Assembly (NCBI RefSeq): GCF_002284575.1
Contig: NZ_NPKJ01000004.1
Location: forward strand, 1 to 64,000
DNA: 64,000 bases
Reading direction: 5' to 3'
DNA from: Mesorhizobium temperatum
Lineage (GTDB): Bacteria; Pseudomonadota; Alphaproteobacteria; Rhizobiales; Rhizobiaceae
The translations under genes were made by a program, and so were the position numbers. A model generated the notes under the pieces. That model was not told where the DNA came from. It did no database searches and worked only from the letters and a program-made list of their open reading frames with translations. Below are positions 8,994-17,581 of this stretch, piece by piece. Position 1 is the first letter of the stretch; every line of letters begins with the position of its first letter.

Positions 8994-10373
8994 ATGCTCA
9001 AATCCCAGACCCCTGCCCCGGACACCGAGACGCGCCCGCCATCGCATCTGTTCTATCTGTCCAGCTTGCGCCGGCCGCTGGTCGATCGCGCCGAAGGCAT
9101 CTACATCTGGACGCAGGACGGCCGTCGCTTCATCGACGGATCGAGTGGACCGATGGTCGCCAATATCGGTCATTCCAACCGCAACGTGCTCGATGCGATG
9201 AAGCGGCAGATGGACCGCGCCACCTTCGCCTACCGGCTGCATTTCGAGAACGAGCCGGCCGAGGAGTTCGCGCGGGAGCTGGCCGGAAAGCTGCCCGAAG
9301 GCATGGACCGCATCTTTTTCGTCTCGGGCGGCTCGGAAGCGACGGAATCCTGCATCAAGCTTGCCCGGCAGTGGGCAGTGGCGACAGGCCAGCCCAGGCG
9401 CTGGAAGGTGATCACGCGCTTTCCCTCCTATCATGGCGGCACGCTTGGTTCGCTGTCCGTCACCGGCGACGACGCCCTGGCCGAAACTTTTGCGCCGATG
9501 ATGCAGGTCATGCCGACCGTGCCGGCGCCGGCCGCCTGGCGCGACCGCGACAATCTCTCGATGGAACAGCGCGGCATTCGCTACGCCGACATGCTGGAGG
9601 AGAAAATCCTCGCCGAGGGACCGGAAAGCGTCCTCGCCTTCATCATGGAGCCGGTCGGCGGCGCTGCCACAGCGGCGCTGGTGGCGCCGGACAGCTACTA
9701 TCCGCGCATCCGCGAAATCTGCGATCGCTACGGCATCCTGCTCATCCATGACGAAGTGATGAGCGGTGCGGGCCGCACCGGAAAATTCCTCGGTGGCGAC
9801 CATTGGAGCTGCAAGCCCGACATCGTCGCGCTGTCGAAGGGGCTGGGCTCGGGCTATGCGCCGCTCGGCGCGCTGGCCGCACCGATGCGGCTGGTGCAGC
9901 CGCTGCTCGCATCCGGCGGCTTCCAGCACGGCCACACCTATGCCGGCAATCCGCTCGCCTGCGCCGCCGGGCTCGCCGTGCTCGGCGAGATGGACCGCCT
10001 CGACCTGATCGCCAATGCGGCTGACATGGGCGATATTTTGATGGATGAGTTGAAAGGATTGGCCAAGCGGTTTCCGTTTATTGCCGACGTACGTGGCAAG
10101 GGGCTTCTCACTGGCGCCGAGATGGTCGCCGACCCTGATACGTTGAGGCCGATCGCACCGGCGAAGAGGGCCACCCAGCGCCTGCTCGACCTCGCCTATG
10201 AGCGCGGCCTGATCATCTATGGCCGAAAGGTCAAGGGCGGCGTCGACGGCGACAATTTCATGGTGGCGCCGCCGATGATCGTCACCAAGGAACAGGTCGG
10301 CGAGATCGTCGCCATCATCGGCGACTCGCTGCAGGTGCTGGCCGGCGAGCTCGACCTGCCGGTCGAAGGCTGA
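8994..10373 (+). CDS. Class III PLP-dependent aminotransferase
   Basis: A 459-residue enzyme starting one base after the previous stop (ATG 8994, GGAAAG upstream). Fold-type I, class III features are clear: phosphate-site VSGGSEATESCIKLARQW, LLIHDEVMSGAGRTGKF with the Asp that pairs with the PLP ring nitrogen, and the Schiff-base lysine near residue 282 in ALSKGLGSGYAPLGAL. The family transfers amino groups from omega- or beta-amino acids and diamines. Followed two bases later by a BKACE gene, a pairing that suggests it makes a beta-keto acid from a beta-amino acid. The specific substrate is inference. Confidence 0.9.
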   Translation: MLKSQTPAPDTETRPPSHLFYLSSLRRPLVDRAEGIYIWTQDGRRFIDGSSGPMVANIGHSNRNVLDAMKRQMDRATFAYRLHFENEPAEEFARELAGKLPEGMDRIFFVSGGSEATESCIKLARQWAVATGQPRRWKVITRFPSYHGGTLGSLSVTGDDALAETFAPMMQVMPTVPAPAAWRDRDNLSMEQRGIRYADMLEEKILAEGPESVLAFIMEPVGGAATAALVAPDSYYPRIREICDRYGILLIHDEVMSGAGRTGKFLGGDHWSCKPDIVALSKGLGSGYAPLGALAAPMRLVQPLLASGGFQHGHTYAGNPLACAAGLAVLGEMDRLDLIANAADMGDILMDELKGLAKRFPFIADVRGKGLLTGAEMVADPDTLRPIAPAKRATQRLLDLAYERGLIIYGRKVKGGVDGDNFMVAPPMIVTKEQVGEIVAIIGDSLQVLAGELDLPVEG

Positions 10374-10375
10374 AA

Positions 10376-11305
10376 ATGGCGCCGCGAAAAGTCATCATCA
10401 CCTGCGCCGTCACCGGGTCGGTGCACACGCCGTCGATGTCGCCGCATCTGCCGGCGACGCCGGACCAGATCGCCGCAGACGCGATCGCGGCCGCCGAAGC
10501 CGGCGCCTCGATCCTGCATCTTCATGCCCGCGATCCCAGTGACGGGCGGCCGACCGCCGATCCCGATGTATTCATGCAGTTCCTGCCACGCATCAAGCAG
10601 GCGACCGATGCGGTGATCAACATCACCACCGGCGGCTCCTCGCTGATGACGCTCGACCAGCGTCTGGCCGCACCGCTCAGGGCCGAGCCCGAAATGTGCT
10701 CGCTCAACATGGGCTCGATGAATTTCGCACTGTTCCCAATGCTCGACCGGCCAAGGCAATGGCAGCACGAGTGGGAGCCGAAGCTGCTGGAAGCGACACG
10801 CGACACGATCTTCAAAAACACCTTTGCCGATATGGAGACCGTGCTCGACAGACTTGGAAAGGGCTGCGGCACACGCTTCGAATTCGAATGCTACGATGTC
10901 GGCCACCTCTATTCGCTGGCGCATTTTCGCGACCGGGGGCTTGTGTCGGGCCCGATGTTCATCCAGTTCGTGTTCGGCATACTGGGCGGCATCGGCGCCG
11001 ATCCCGACAATCTGGTCCATATGAAGCGCATCGCCGACAAACTGTTCGGCGACAGCTACCAGTTTTCGGTTCTGGCCGCCGGGCGCCACCAGATGCCGAT
11101 GATCTCGATTGCGGCGGCGATGGGCGGCAATGTTCGTGTTGGGCTGGAGGACAGCCTCTATGACGGCCGCCAGCTGGCAAAATCCAATGCCGATCAGGTG
11201 CGCCGTATCCGCAGCGTGCTCGACGGGCTGTCGCTGGACGTCGCCACGCCCACTGAGGCGCGCGAGATGCTGGCGCTCAAGGGTGGCGATAGGGTAGCGT
11301 TCTGA
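10376..11305 (+). CDS. BKACE (DUF849) beta-keto acid cleavage enzyme
   Basis: A 309-residue TIM-barrel protein. Family marks: KVIITCAVTGSVHTPSMSP at the start, HLHARDPSDGRP with two zinc-binding histidines near residues 44 and 46, NITTGGSS, and GLEDSLYDGRQLAKSN near the end. BKACEs condense a beta-keto acid with acetyl-CoA and split it to acetoacetate and a new CoA ester. It begins two bases after the aminotransferase stop. The residues that set substrate class could be compared with characterised BKACE groups; from sequence alone I cannot name the keto acid. Confidence 0.9.
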   Translation: MAPRKVIITCAVTGSVHTPSMSPHLPATPDQIAADAIAAAEAGASILHLHARDPSDGRPTADPDVFMQFLPRIKQATDAVINITTGGSSLMTLDQRLAAPLRAEPEMCSLNMGSMNFALFPMLDRPRQWQHEWEPKLLEATRDTIFKNTFADMETVLDRLGKGCGTRFEFECYDVGHLYSLAHFRDRGLVSGPMFIQFVFGILGGIGADPDNLVHMKRIADKLFGDSYQFSVLAAGRHQMPMISIAAAMGGNVRVGLEDSLYDGRQLAKSNADQVRRIRSVLDGLSLDVATPTEAREMLALKGGDRVAF

Positions 11306-11350
11306 GATGGTTGCTTCCCGTCCCACCCCCCTCTGGGCACCCTGCCTGTC

Positions 11351-11866
11351 GTGAGTACGCCATCAACAAACGTCCTTATCCGCCCCGGCCGGGTGGAAGA
11401 CGTCGAAACCATCCATGCCGCGATCCTGCGGCTTGGCGCCCATATCGGCGCGACGGAGGAAATCACTTCTACGGCCGACGACCTCCGCACCTACGGCTTT
11501 GGCGAAAAACCTGCCTTCTCTACGCTGATCGCCGAAGTCGGTGGCGAGTTTGCCGGCCTCTGCCTGTACTTCTCGATCTTCTCGACCTGGATGGGGAGGC
11601 CCGGCGTCTATGTGCAGGACCTCTATGTCGAGGACCGGTTTCGCGGTCGCAGGATCGGCGAACGCCTGCTGCGGCGTGTCGCGCGGGAATGCCGGAGACA
11701 AGGCGGCGTCTACCTCAGACTGTCCGTCGATACCGACAATGAAACCGCCAAGGCCTTCTACGAAAGGCTGGGCATTGCCTGGTCGAGCTACGAGCAGGTG
11801 CAGAAGATCGTCGGCGACGCGTTCTTTGCCTTCGCCGATGCGCCCGATGATGAGGAGCCAAGATGA
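11351..11866 (+). CDS. GNAT acetyltransferase, spermidine/spermine N1-acetyltransferase-like
   Basis: A 171-residue protein from GTG 11351. It resembles the SSAT (SAT1/SAT2) branch of the GNAT fold: IRPGRVEDVETI, DDLRTYGFGEKP, FSIFSTWMGRPGVYVQDLYV and the acetyl-CoA loop RFRGRRIGERLL, closing with NETAKAFYERLG. SSATs put an acetyl group on polyamines or related primary amines. The following gene overlaps by four bases (ATGA) and encodes an acetylpolyamine amidohydrolase, which supports an amine substrate. Which of the two acts first in this operon is open. Confidence 0.82.
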   Translation: MSTPSTNVLIRPGRVEDVETIHAAILRLGAHIGATEEITSTADDLRTYGFGEKPAFSTLIAEVGGEFAGLCLYFSIFSTWMGRPGVYVQDLYVEDRFRGRRIGERLLRRVARECRRQGGVYLRLSVDTDNETAKAFYERLGIAWSSYEQVQKIVGDAFFAFADAPDDEEPR

Positions 11867-12894
11867 AAGCCTTTTATGCCGAAGAGCAGAAGCGCCATGA
11901 TCCCAAGGCGTTCCTCTCCAGCGGCGCCCAGAAACCCAATCCGGAAAAGCCGGAGCGCGTCGAACGGCTGCTCGCCGGCGCCAAGGCTGCCGGCTGCACG
12001 ATCGAACGGCCGAGAGATCACGGGCTTGGTCCGGTTGCCGCGGTGCATACGCCCGAATATCTCGATTTTCTCGAGCACATCTTTGCGCGCTGGCAGCGCA
12101 TCGAGGGCGCATCGGCCGAAGTGATCCCCAACATCCATCCGATCGCGCGGGACGGCTCCTATCCGGCCTCGGCGGTCGGCCAGGCCGGCTACCACATGGC
12201 CGACACCGCTTGCCCGATCTCAAGCGAGACCTGGCAGAGCGCACTGTGGAGCGCCTGGAGCGCGGTCGAGGCTGCTGGGGCCGTGATGTCAGGCGCACCG
12301 GCCGCCTATGCGCTCTGCCGTCCGCCCGGCCACCACGCCTTTGCCGATGTCGCCGGCGGCTTCTGTTTCATCAACAATTCAGCGGTCGCGGCACAGGTAC
12401 TCCGCAAGAACGCGGCGCGGGTGGCGATCCTCGACGTCGATCTGCATCACGGCAACGGCACGCAAGGCATTTTCTATGCGCGGCCGGACGTGCTCACTGT
12501 CTCGCTGCATGCCGATCCCGTGCGCTTCTATCCGTTCTTTTGGGGTCATGCCGACGAGCGCGGCGAAGGGCCTGGTCTCGGCTACAATCTCAACCTGCCG
12601 CTGGCGCGCAAATCCGGCGATGCCCCGTTCCTAGAAGCACTCGACGTGGCGTTCCAGCGCATCCGCGCCTTTGCGCCAGAAGTACTTGTCGTGGCGCTCG
12701 GCCTCGACGCCTTCGAGGGCGATCCGTTCGGCGGACTGTCGGTGACGACACCAGGCTTCTCGCGCATCGGCGAGGCTATCGCCGGCCTCGGCCTGCCGAC
12801 GGTGATCGTGCAGGAAGGCGGCTATCTCTGCGACGAACTCGGCGACAATCTCACCGCTTTCCTCACCGGCTTCGGCGGCGGCAGGAGGCGGTGA
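11863..12894 (+). CDS. Acetylpolyamine amidohydrolase (histone deacetylase family)
   Basis: A 343-residue arginase/deacetylase-fold enzyme, close in pattern to the Mycoplana acetylpolyamine amidohydrolase as I remember it. Active-site motifs are complete: LCRPPGHHA with the paired histidines, GGFCFINNSAVAAQ, DVDLHHGNGTQ with Asp and His zinc ligands, LGLDAFEGDP with the third ligand Asp, and VQEGGYL. It should remove acetyl groups from acetylated polyamines or related amides. It is translationally coupled to the SSAT-like gene (4-base overlap) and ends the operon; the next gene is convergent. Confidence 0.88.
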   Translation: MKAFYAEEQKRHDPKAFLSSGAQKPNPEKPERVERLLAGAKAAGCTIERPRDHGLGPVAAVHTPEYLDFLEHIFARWQRIEGASAEVIPNIHPIARDGSYPASAVGQAGYHMADTACPISSETWQSALWSAWSAVEAAGAVMSGAPAAYALCRPPGHHAFADVAGGFCFINNSAVAAQVLRKNAARVAILDVDLHHGNGTQGIFYARPDVLTVSLHADPVRFYPFFWGHADERGEGPGLGYNLNLPLARKSGDAPFLEALDVAFQRIRAFAPEVLVVALGLDAFEGDPFGGLSVTTPGFSRIGEAIAGLGLPTVIVQEGGYLCDELGDNLTAFLTGFGGGRRR

Positions 12895-12912
12895 TACCAG
12901 CCGGATGACGCA

Positions 12913-14178
12913 TCAGCATCGCTCCTGTCGCAGCATGGCGATGACACGGTGCACGCTCTCCAGCGTCTCTTCGATCTCGGCCGCCGTATTGTAGTGGGCG
13001 ATGCCGATACGCACGACACCCTGGTCGGCCGGAATGCCGAGCTGGTGGACGACCTCCCAGGCATAGTTGTGGCCGGACCACAGGAAGATGTTGTCCGCAT
13101 TCATCTGCCGCACGATCGTCTCCGGCACGATGCCGTTGACCGTGAAAGAAACCGTCGGCACGCGCTCCCCGACACGCGCCGGATCGGTGATGCCGTGGAT
13201 GGTCAGGCCTGAAATATCTGACAGCCCGTCGATCAATCTTTGCGTCAACGGGTTTTCGTAAGCTGTTGATGTTTCGAACGCCTTGACGATCCTGGCGCGG
13301 CGCGAACTGCCATCGCCTGCCGCAAATCCCAGTTCTACAAAGTAATCGACCGCGGCCGTCAGTCCGGCCATCAGCTCGATCTGCGGCGTGCCGAGTTCGA
13401 ACCGCTCCGGCAGAGCATTGGACGAACAGCGGCATTTGTACGGTTTAAGCGCGTCGATGACATCCAGCCTGCCCCGCAATATGCCCATATGCGGCCCGAA
13501 GAATTTATAGGCCGAGCAGATCAGGAAATCGCAGCCAAGGTCCTGCACGTCGATCAGGCCATGCGGTGCGAACTGCACAGCGTCGACATAGACCAGCGCG
13601 CCGGCCTGCTTGACGATGCGGCTCAGCGCCTTCACCCGGTTGATCGAGCCGGTCAGATTGCTGGCGTAGTTCAGGGCGACGAGCCGGGTCCTGTCGGTGA
13701 GCAGCGTAGCAAGCGCCGCCTCCTCGATCTGCCAGCTCTGCTCGTCGAAAGCCAGCCAGCGCACGACAAGGCCAAGGTCTTCGGCCAGCTGCAGCCACGG
13801 CGATACGTTGCCCTCGTGGTCCATACGGGTGAGGATGATCTCGTCGCCGGGTTTCATTGTGCGGCCGAGCGTGCGCGACATGTGGTAGGTCAGCGTCGTC
13901 ATGTTGGTGCCGATGATGATTTCCTGCGGGCTCGCAGCACCCAGGAAATCGGCCATCGCCGCATGGGCGTCGTCGACGATTTGTTGCGCCGCGATCGTGG
14001 TTTCGAAGAAGCCGCCGAGATTGGCATTGGTGGTCAGCAGGCAGCGCGACACCGCGTCGGCGACCGCTAGCGGCACCTGCGTCCCGGCCGGGTTGTCGAG
14101 ATAGATGCGACGGCGGCCCTTGTCGGTCAGCGAAAGGGCCGGAAATTTCTCACGCACGGCATCAATCGGAAAATTCAC
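12913..14178 (-). CDS. Cysteine desulfurase-like class V aminotransferase
   Basis: A 421-residue PLP enzyme of the class V group. Visible features: YLDNPAGTQVP near the N-terminus, DHEGNVSPW (His stacks on PLP), VDAVQFAPHGLIDV, the Schiff-base lysine in CSAYKFFGPHMG and a C-terminal FLWSGHNYAWE. The pattern fits the cysteine desulfurase-like family that lacks the SufS active-site cysteine loop, so sulfur transfer is doubtful. It converges with the acetylpolyamine operon, and its role there, if any, is unknown. Confidence 0.85.
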   Translation of the reverse strand: MNFPIDAVREKFPALSLTDKGRRRIYLDNPAGTQVPLAVADAVSRCLLTTNANLGGFFETTIAAQQIVDDAHAAMADFLGAASPQEIIIGTNMTTLTYHMSRTLGRTMKPGDEIILTRMDHEGNVSPWLQLAEDLGLVVRWLAFDEQSWQIEEAALATLLTDRTRLVALNYASNLTGSINRVKALSRIVKQAGALVYVDAVQFAPHGLIDVQDLGCDFLICSAYKFFGPHMGILRGRLDVIDALKPYKCRCSSNALPERFELGTPQIELMAGLTAAVDYFVELGFAAGDGSSRRARIVKAFETSTAYENPLTQRLIDGLSDISGLTIHGITDPARVGERVPTVSFTVNGIVPETIVRQMNADNIFLWSGHNYAWEVVHQLGIPADQGVVRIGIAHYNTAAEIEETLESVHRVIAMLRQERC

Positions 14179-14238
14179 TTTTTCTTCTTCCCTATTGTAA
14201 TTATTAGATAATCACTCTTTACAGAGCCGGAAAGCAGC

Positions 14239-15306
14239 TCACGGACACGGGTTGCCGACACGCTGGTGGATTGCATCGACCGCCCTCTGCATGTCCTCGG
14301 TCCAGACGACATCGGCGGAAGACAGCGCCATTTCGAGTTGCGAAAGGGTCGTCGCGCCGATGATGCTCGAGGTGACGAAGGGCCGGCTCGTGACATAGGC
14401 GTTGGCAAACAATGCCGGCTCCATGCCGAAAGAGCGAGCCAGCTCGTTGTACTCAAGCTGCGCTTCCGCGGCGTTGGGCGTCTCATAGCGCTGGCCGCGT
14501 TGGAAGAGTTGCGAGCGCGAACCCAGCGGCCGCGCGCCATGGTCGTACTTTCCGGTCAGGTAGCCTTGTCCCAGCGGCGAATAGGCGAGCATGGAAATCT
14601 GTTCGCGCTCGCAGACCTCGGCGAGATTTACCTCGAAGCTGCGGTTGACGAAATTATAGGCGTTCTGCAGCGACACCAGGCGCGGACCTAGGCCCTTGTC
14701 GGCTTCGGCGATGAACCGCATGACACCCCAGGAACTCTCGTTCGACAGGCCGAAATGTCGGATTTTTCCAGCTTTCACCAGTTCGTCGAAGACGGCGAGC
14801 GTCTCGGTGATCGGCGTCTCGCCGGCCGGTGCGCCGACGGAATCGGCCCGCAGCGGCACGGCACCGACGCGGTTCGGGTTGGCGCCCCACGGCACGGCGC
14901 GCTCTGGCCAATGGATTTGATAGAGATCGAGATGATCGGTGTTTAGCCTGGTAAGCGATTTTTCGACGGCATCGAAGATGTCGGCGCGCACCAGCTTCGA
15001 CGGGCGCCCGCCGCGGAACCACGCATTGGCGGTGCGGCCAACGACTTTCGAGGCGAGGATCACCTGATCGCGGTTGCCCCTTGCTTTGATCCAGCTGCCG
15101 ATGATCTTCTCGGTCCAGCCTTGCGTCTCCGCCTTGGGCGGGATCGGGTAAAGCTCGGCAGTGTCGATGAAGTTGACGCCGCGCGAAAAGGCCAGATCCA
15201 TCTGGTCGTGGCCGTCCACTTCGGTGTTCTGCTGGCCCCAGGTCATCGATCCCAAGCAAATCTGGGAAACAAGAAGATCGGTCCGACCGAGGCGGCGTTT
15301 GTGCAT
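14239..15306 (-). CDS. Aldo/keto reductase (Tas-like)
   Basis: A 355-residue NADPH-dependent aldo/keto reductase. The start at 15306 (GGAGAAAG upstream) gives MHKRRLGRTDLLVSQICLG, the usual first strand; a longer frame to 15432 has no family support. The catalytic tetrad is visible: Asp and Tyr in FIDTAELYP, Lys in LASKVVG, His in YQIHWPER. AYSPLGQGYLTGKY and SSIIGATTLSQLEMAL are family hallmarks, and the long insert after residue 120 is typical of the Tas subgroup. Substrate unknown. Confidence 0.9.
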   Translation of the reverse strand: MHKRRLGRTDLLVSQICLGSMTWGQQNTEVDGHDQMDLAFSRGVNFIDTAELYPIPPKAETQGWTEKIIGSWIKARGNRDQVILASKVVGRTANAWFRGGRPSKLVRADIFDAVEKSLTRLNTDHLDLYQIHWPERAVPWGANPNRVGAVPLRADSVGAPAGETPITETLAVFDELVKAGKIRHFGLSNESSWGVMRFIAEADKGLGPRLVSLQNAYNFVNRSFEVNLAEVCEREQISMLAYSPLGQGYLTGKYDHGARPLGSRSQLFQRGQRYETPNAAEAQLEYNELARSFGMEPALFANAYVTSRPFVTSSIIGATTLSQLEMALSSADVVWTEDMQRAVDAIHQRVGNPCP

Positions 15307-15687
15307 GGAACTTTCTCCGGCGGGAAATTTTTTGCGCGGCTGCGCGGGGAGGAAGCCGGAGCATACAGGAATGACCGGGCTGTCTCCAAGCCCGCCGCCA
15401 ATCGCCGGCGACTTTTGCGTGAATCCAGCCAACCGCTACGCGGACAGCCAAACAAAAAGCCGGACTGCATTTTTCATGCAGTCCGGAATTCGCCGGAAAT
15501 GGCGAGGAAAAACCGGCGCTGTGCCGGCATTCAGCTATACGGTCCGCCGCGCCGGAAGTTTCACCGGTCAAGTCGACTGTAATCAAAAAAACCTGTGCAG
15601 CATGGCTGCCATGCAAATGCTGCACTGCACAATTGTCATGATTTGCCTATATTGCGACTCGGGGAGGACCAACCAGGGGCTTGAATC
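15307..15687. other. Divergent intergenic region without a gene
   Basis: This 381-base gap lies between the divergent aldo/keto reductase and a 54-residue DUF1127-like gene. I see no convincing ORF, riboswitch or repeat. It must hold promoters for both flanking genes; an AT-richer patch around 15600-15660 (TTGTCATGATTTGCCTATATT) is the likeliest place. Confidence 0.4.
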
Positions 15688-15852
15688 ATGGGTTTCCTCA
15701 CTGAAATGTTCGCCCGTCCGCGTCCGCAGGAACATCTGCGCTATCGCGCGGCTCTGGCGCTGCTTCATTCGATGAGCAATGCCGACCGTGCCGACATCGG
15801 CATCAAACCAGCCGATTTTCCGCGCGTCGCTCGCGAAATGTCCTCACGTTAG
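15688..15852 (+). CDS. DUF1127-like small protein (54 aa)
   Basis: A short gene reading MGFLTEMFARPRPQEHLR at its start and ending in REMSSR, from ATG 15688 to TAG 15850-15852. GGGAGG lies about 18 bases upstream and GGGG closer in. The central HSMSNADRADIGIKPADF resembles the DUF1127/YjiS motif L-x-x-L-s-D-x-x-L-x-D-I-G-I, a family whose members bind RNA or modulate stress and phosphate responses in rhizobia. It ends just before a symmetrical hairpin shared with the convergent DUF1993 gene. Confidence 0.7.
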   Translation: MGFLTEMFARPRPQEHLRYRAALALLHSMSNADRADIGIKPADFPRVAREMSSR

Positions 15853-15863
15853 TCAGTCGTACG

Positions 15864-15888
15864 GATATCCCGGCTCGACCGGGATATC
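15864..15888. terminator. Symmetrical hairpin between convergent genes
   Basis: A perfect 10-base stem (GATATCCCGG and its complement) with a 5-base loop lies between the stops of two convergent genes. There is no clear T-run on either side, so it may work as a bidirectional transcript end or mRNA stabiliser rather than a classic intrinsic terminator. Confidence 0.5.
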
Positions 15889-15901
15889 TCCTCGCCATTC
15901 T

Positions 15902-16408
15902 TCAACGCGATCCCATGAAAATCGCCTTGCTTAGCGGCACGCCATTGTGGCGCAGGATGTCGTAGGCGGTGGTCACGTGGAAATAGAAATTGGGCATGGC
16001 GAGATGCAGCAGATACTGCATGCCGGCCATCGAAAACTCGCGCTGGCCAAGCTTCAGCTCGATCATTCTGTCATCGGAGCCGTCCATATCGGCAGCCGAA
16101 AATGTCGCCAGATGGTCGACGGTCCTGGCGATGCGCGCCTGGAGATCGGCAAAGCTCGCCTCGTTGTCTTCGTATTTCGGCACCTCGCGGCCGGCAAGCC
16201 GCGATGGCGCGCCCTTGGCGTGGTCGGTGGCGATCTGCACCTGCCTGGTCAACGCGTACATGTCCGGCGCCAGCCTCGACGTCAAAAACACCTGCGGATC
16301 GATCTTGCGATCGAGCGCATTCTGCTCGGCGATGTTCAGCACGTTGGATAGCGCCTTCAAACTGGCCGAAAACACCGGAACGGACGCTTCGTACATCGAT
16401 ATGGTCAC
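15902..16408 (-). CDS. DUF1993 family protein
   Basis: A 168-residue mainly helical protein. MYEASVPVFSASLKALSNVL at the start, LAPDMYALTRQVQIATDHAKG in the middle and FHVTTAYDILRHNGVPL near the end follow the DUF1993 family, which is related to the DinB four-helix bundles. Biochemical role unknown. It is monocistronic and faces the DUF1127-like gene. Confidence 0.85.
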   Translation of the reverse strand: MTISMYEASVPVFSASLKALSNVLNIAEQNALDRKIDPQVFLTSRLAPDMYALTRQVQIATDHAKGAPSRLAGREVPKYEDNEASFADLQARIARTVDHLATFSAADMDGSDDRMIELKLGQREFSMAGMQYLLHLAMPNFYFHVTTAYDILRHNGVPLSKAIFMGSR

Positions 16409-16531
16409 ATGAATCTCCTATCCGGCGGGAACGCCGACGGCGGCACCTAGCGCCTCCGCGGGCGATTCTTCAAGCGTCACCACGTCGCCGCAATCGGTAT
16501 GATAGGATTTCCCATCCGGTGGAGATTCCCG

Positions 16532-17581
16532 ATGAGAAGCGCCCTTGTTGCAGCGACCGCTTTTTTCTCCCTTGCCGTGACAGGCCAGCCAGTGCTTGCC
16601 GCCGAAGCGCCTTATGTCGACGACAGGTCGGACGCCGAAGCGGTCATCCGCTCGTTCTACAGCGCCATCAACCGGCAAGAATTCGCGCGCGCCTGGGACT
16701 ATTTCGGCGACACCAAGCCGGCCAAGGATTTCGGCGCCTTCGTCAAAGGCTATGACGGCACCGACACCGTCGAAGTCAAAACCGGTGGCGTGTCCGAAGA
16801 CGGTGCGGCCGGCAGCATCTATTACAATGTTCCGGTCGCCATCCGGGCGACAGCCAGGGACGGCAGCGAAAATGTCTTTGCCGGTTGCTATACGTTGCGC
16901 CAGGTCAACGCCCAGATCCAGGAACCGCCATTCCGCCCGATCTTCATCGACAAGGGCGCGCTGAAACCGTCCAAGGCCAATTTCGAGGACGCGGTGCCGG
17001 CAAGCTGCGGTGACGGACCGCCGCCGCCGAAGAAAGATGCGGCGCTAGAGCAGGCCAAGAAGGCGTTTGCGGCCACCTATGGCGACCAGTGCGACAAGGA
17101 AATGCCAGGCGGCGAGCCTCTGGGAGAGCCGGACGCCTACTCGCTCCGCTACAAGAATGCGGGCGCCGAGGCCGATGAGCCCGAACGCGAGACGCGGCTG
17201 TTTCGCTTCTTCTGCTCGATGGCTGCCTACAATGAGAGTGCCGTCTACTATGTCTACGACGACATATCAGGCGTCCGGCAACTGCAGTTCGCCTCGCCGG
17301 AACTCGATATCCACTACGAGAACAACGATAGCGAAGGCAAGGTCGAGGCGATAAACGTCACCGGCTTCCAGACCGATGACCAGCTGGTCAATTCCGAATA
17401 TGACGACGCCACCAAGACGATCTCATCGCTCAACAAGTGGCGCGGCGTCGGCGATGCCTCGTCAGTCGGGACTTATCTGTTTCGCAACGGCAATTTCTCG
17501 CTGGTGCAGTATGATGTTGACGCCTCCTATGACGGCGAGATCAACCCGCAGACGGTGGTGGACTACAACACCGCGCCTTAA
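16532..17581 (+). CDS. Secreted hypothetical protein, DUF1176-like C-terminal half
   Basis: A 349-residue protein from ATG 16532 behind GGTGGAGA. A signal peptide (MRSALVAATAFFSLAVTG) is followed by an NTF2-like-looking segment (AEAVIRSFYSAINRQEFARAW, residues about 30-150), then a Pro/Lys linker, then a beta-rich region with paired cysteines (RLFRFFCSMAAYNESAVYYV) that resembles DUF1176. Probably periplasmic. It overlaps the convergent hydrolase gene by four bases at the stop codons. Function unknown. Confidence 0.75.
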   Translation: MRSALVAATAFFSLAVTGQPVLAAEAPYVDDRSDAEAVIRSFYSAINRQEFARAWDYFGDTKPAKDFGAFVKGYDGTDTVEVKTGGVSEDGAAGSIYYNVPVAIRATARDGSENVFAGCYTLRQVNAQIQEPPFRPIFIDKGALKPSKANFEDAVPASCGDGPPPPKKDAALEQAKKAFAATYGDQCDKEMPGGEPLGEPDAYSLRYKNAGAEADEPERETRLFRFFCSMAAYNESAVYYVYDDISGVRQLQFASPELDIHYENNDSEGKVEAINVTGFQTDDQLVNSEYDDATKTISSLNKWRGVGDASSVGTYLFRNGNFSLVQYDVDASYDGEINPQTVVDYNTAP

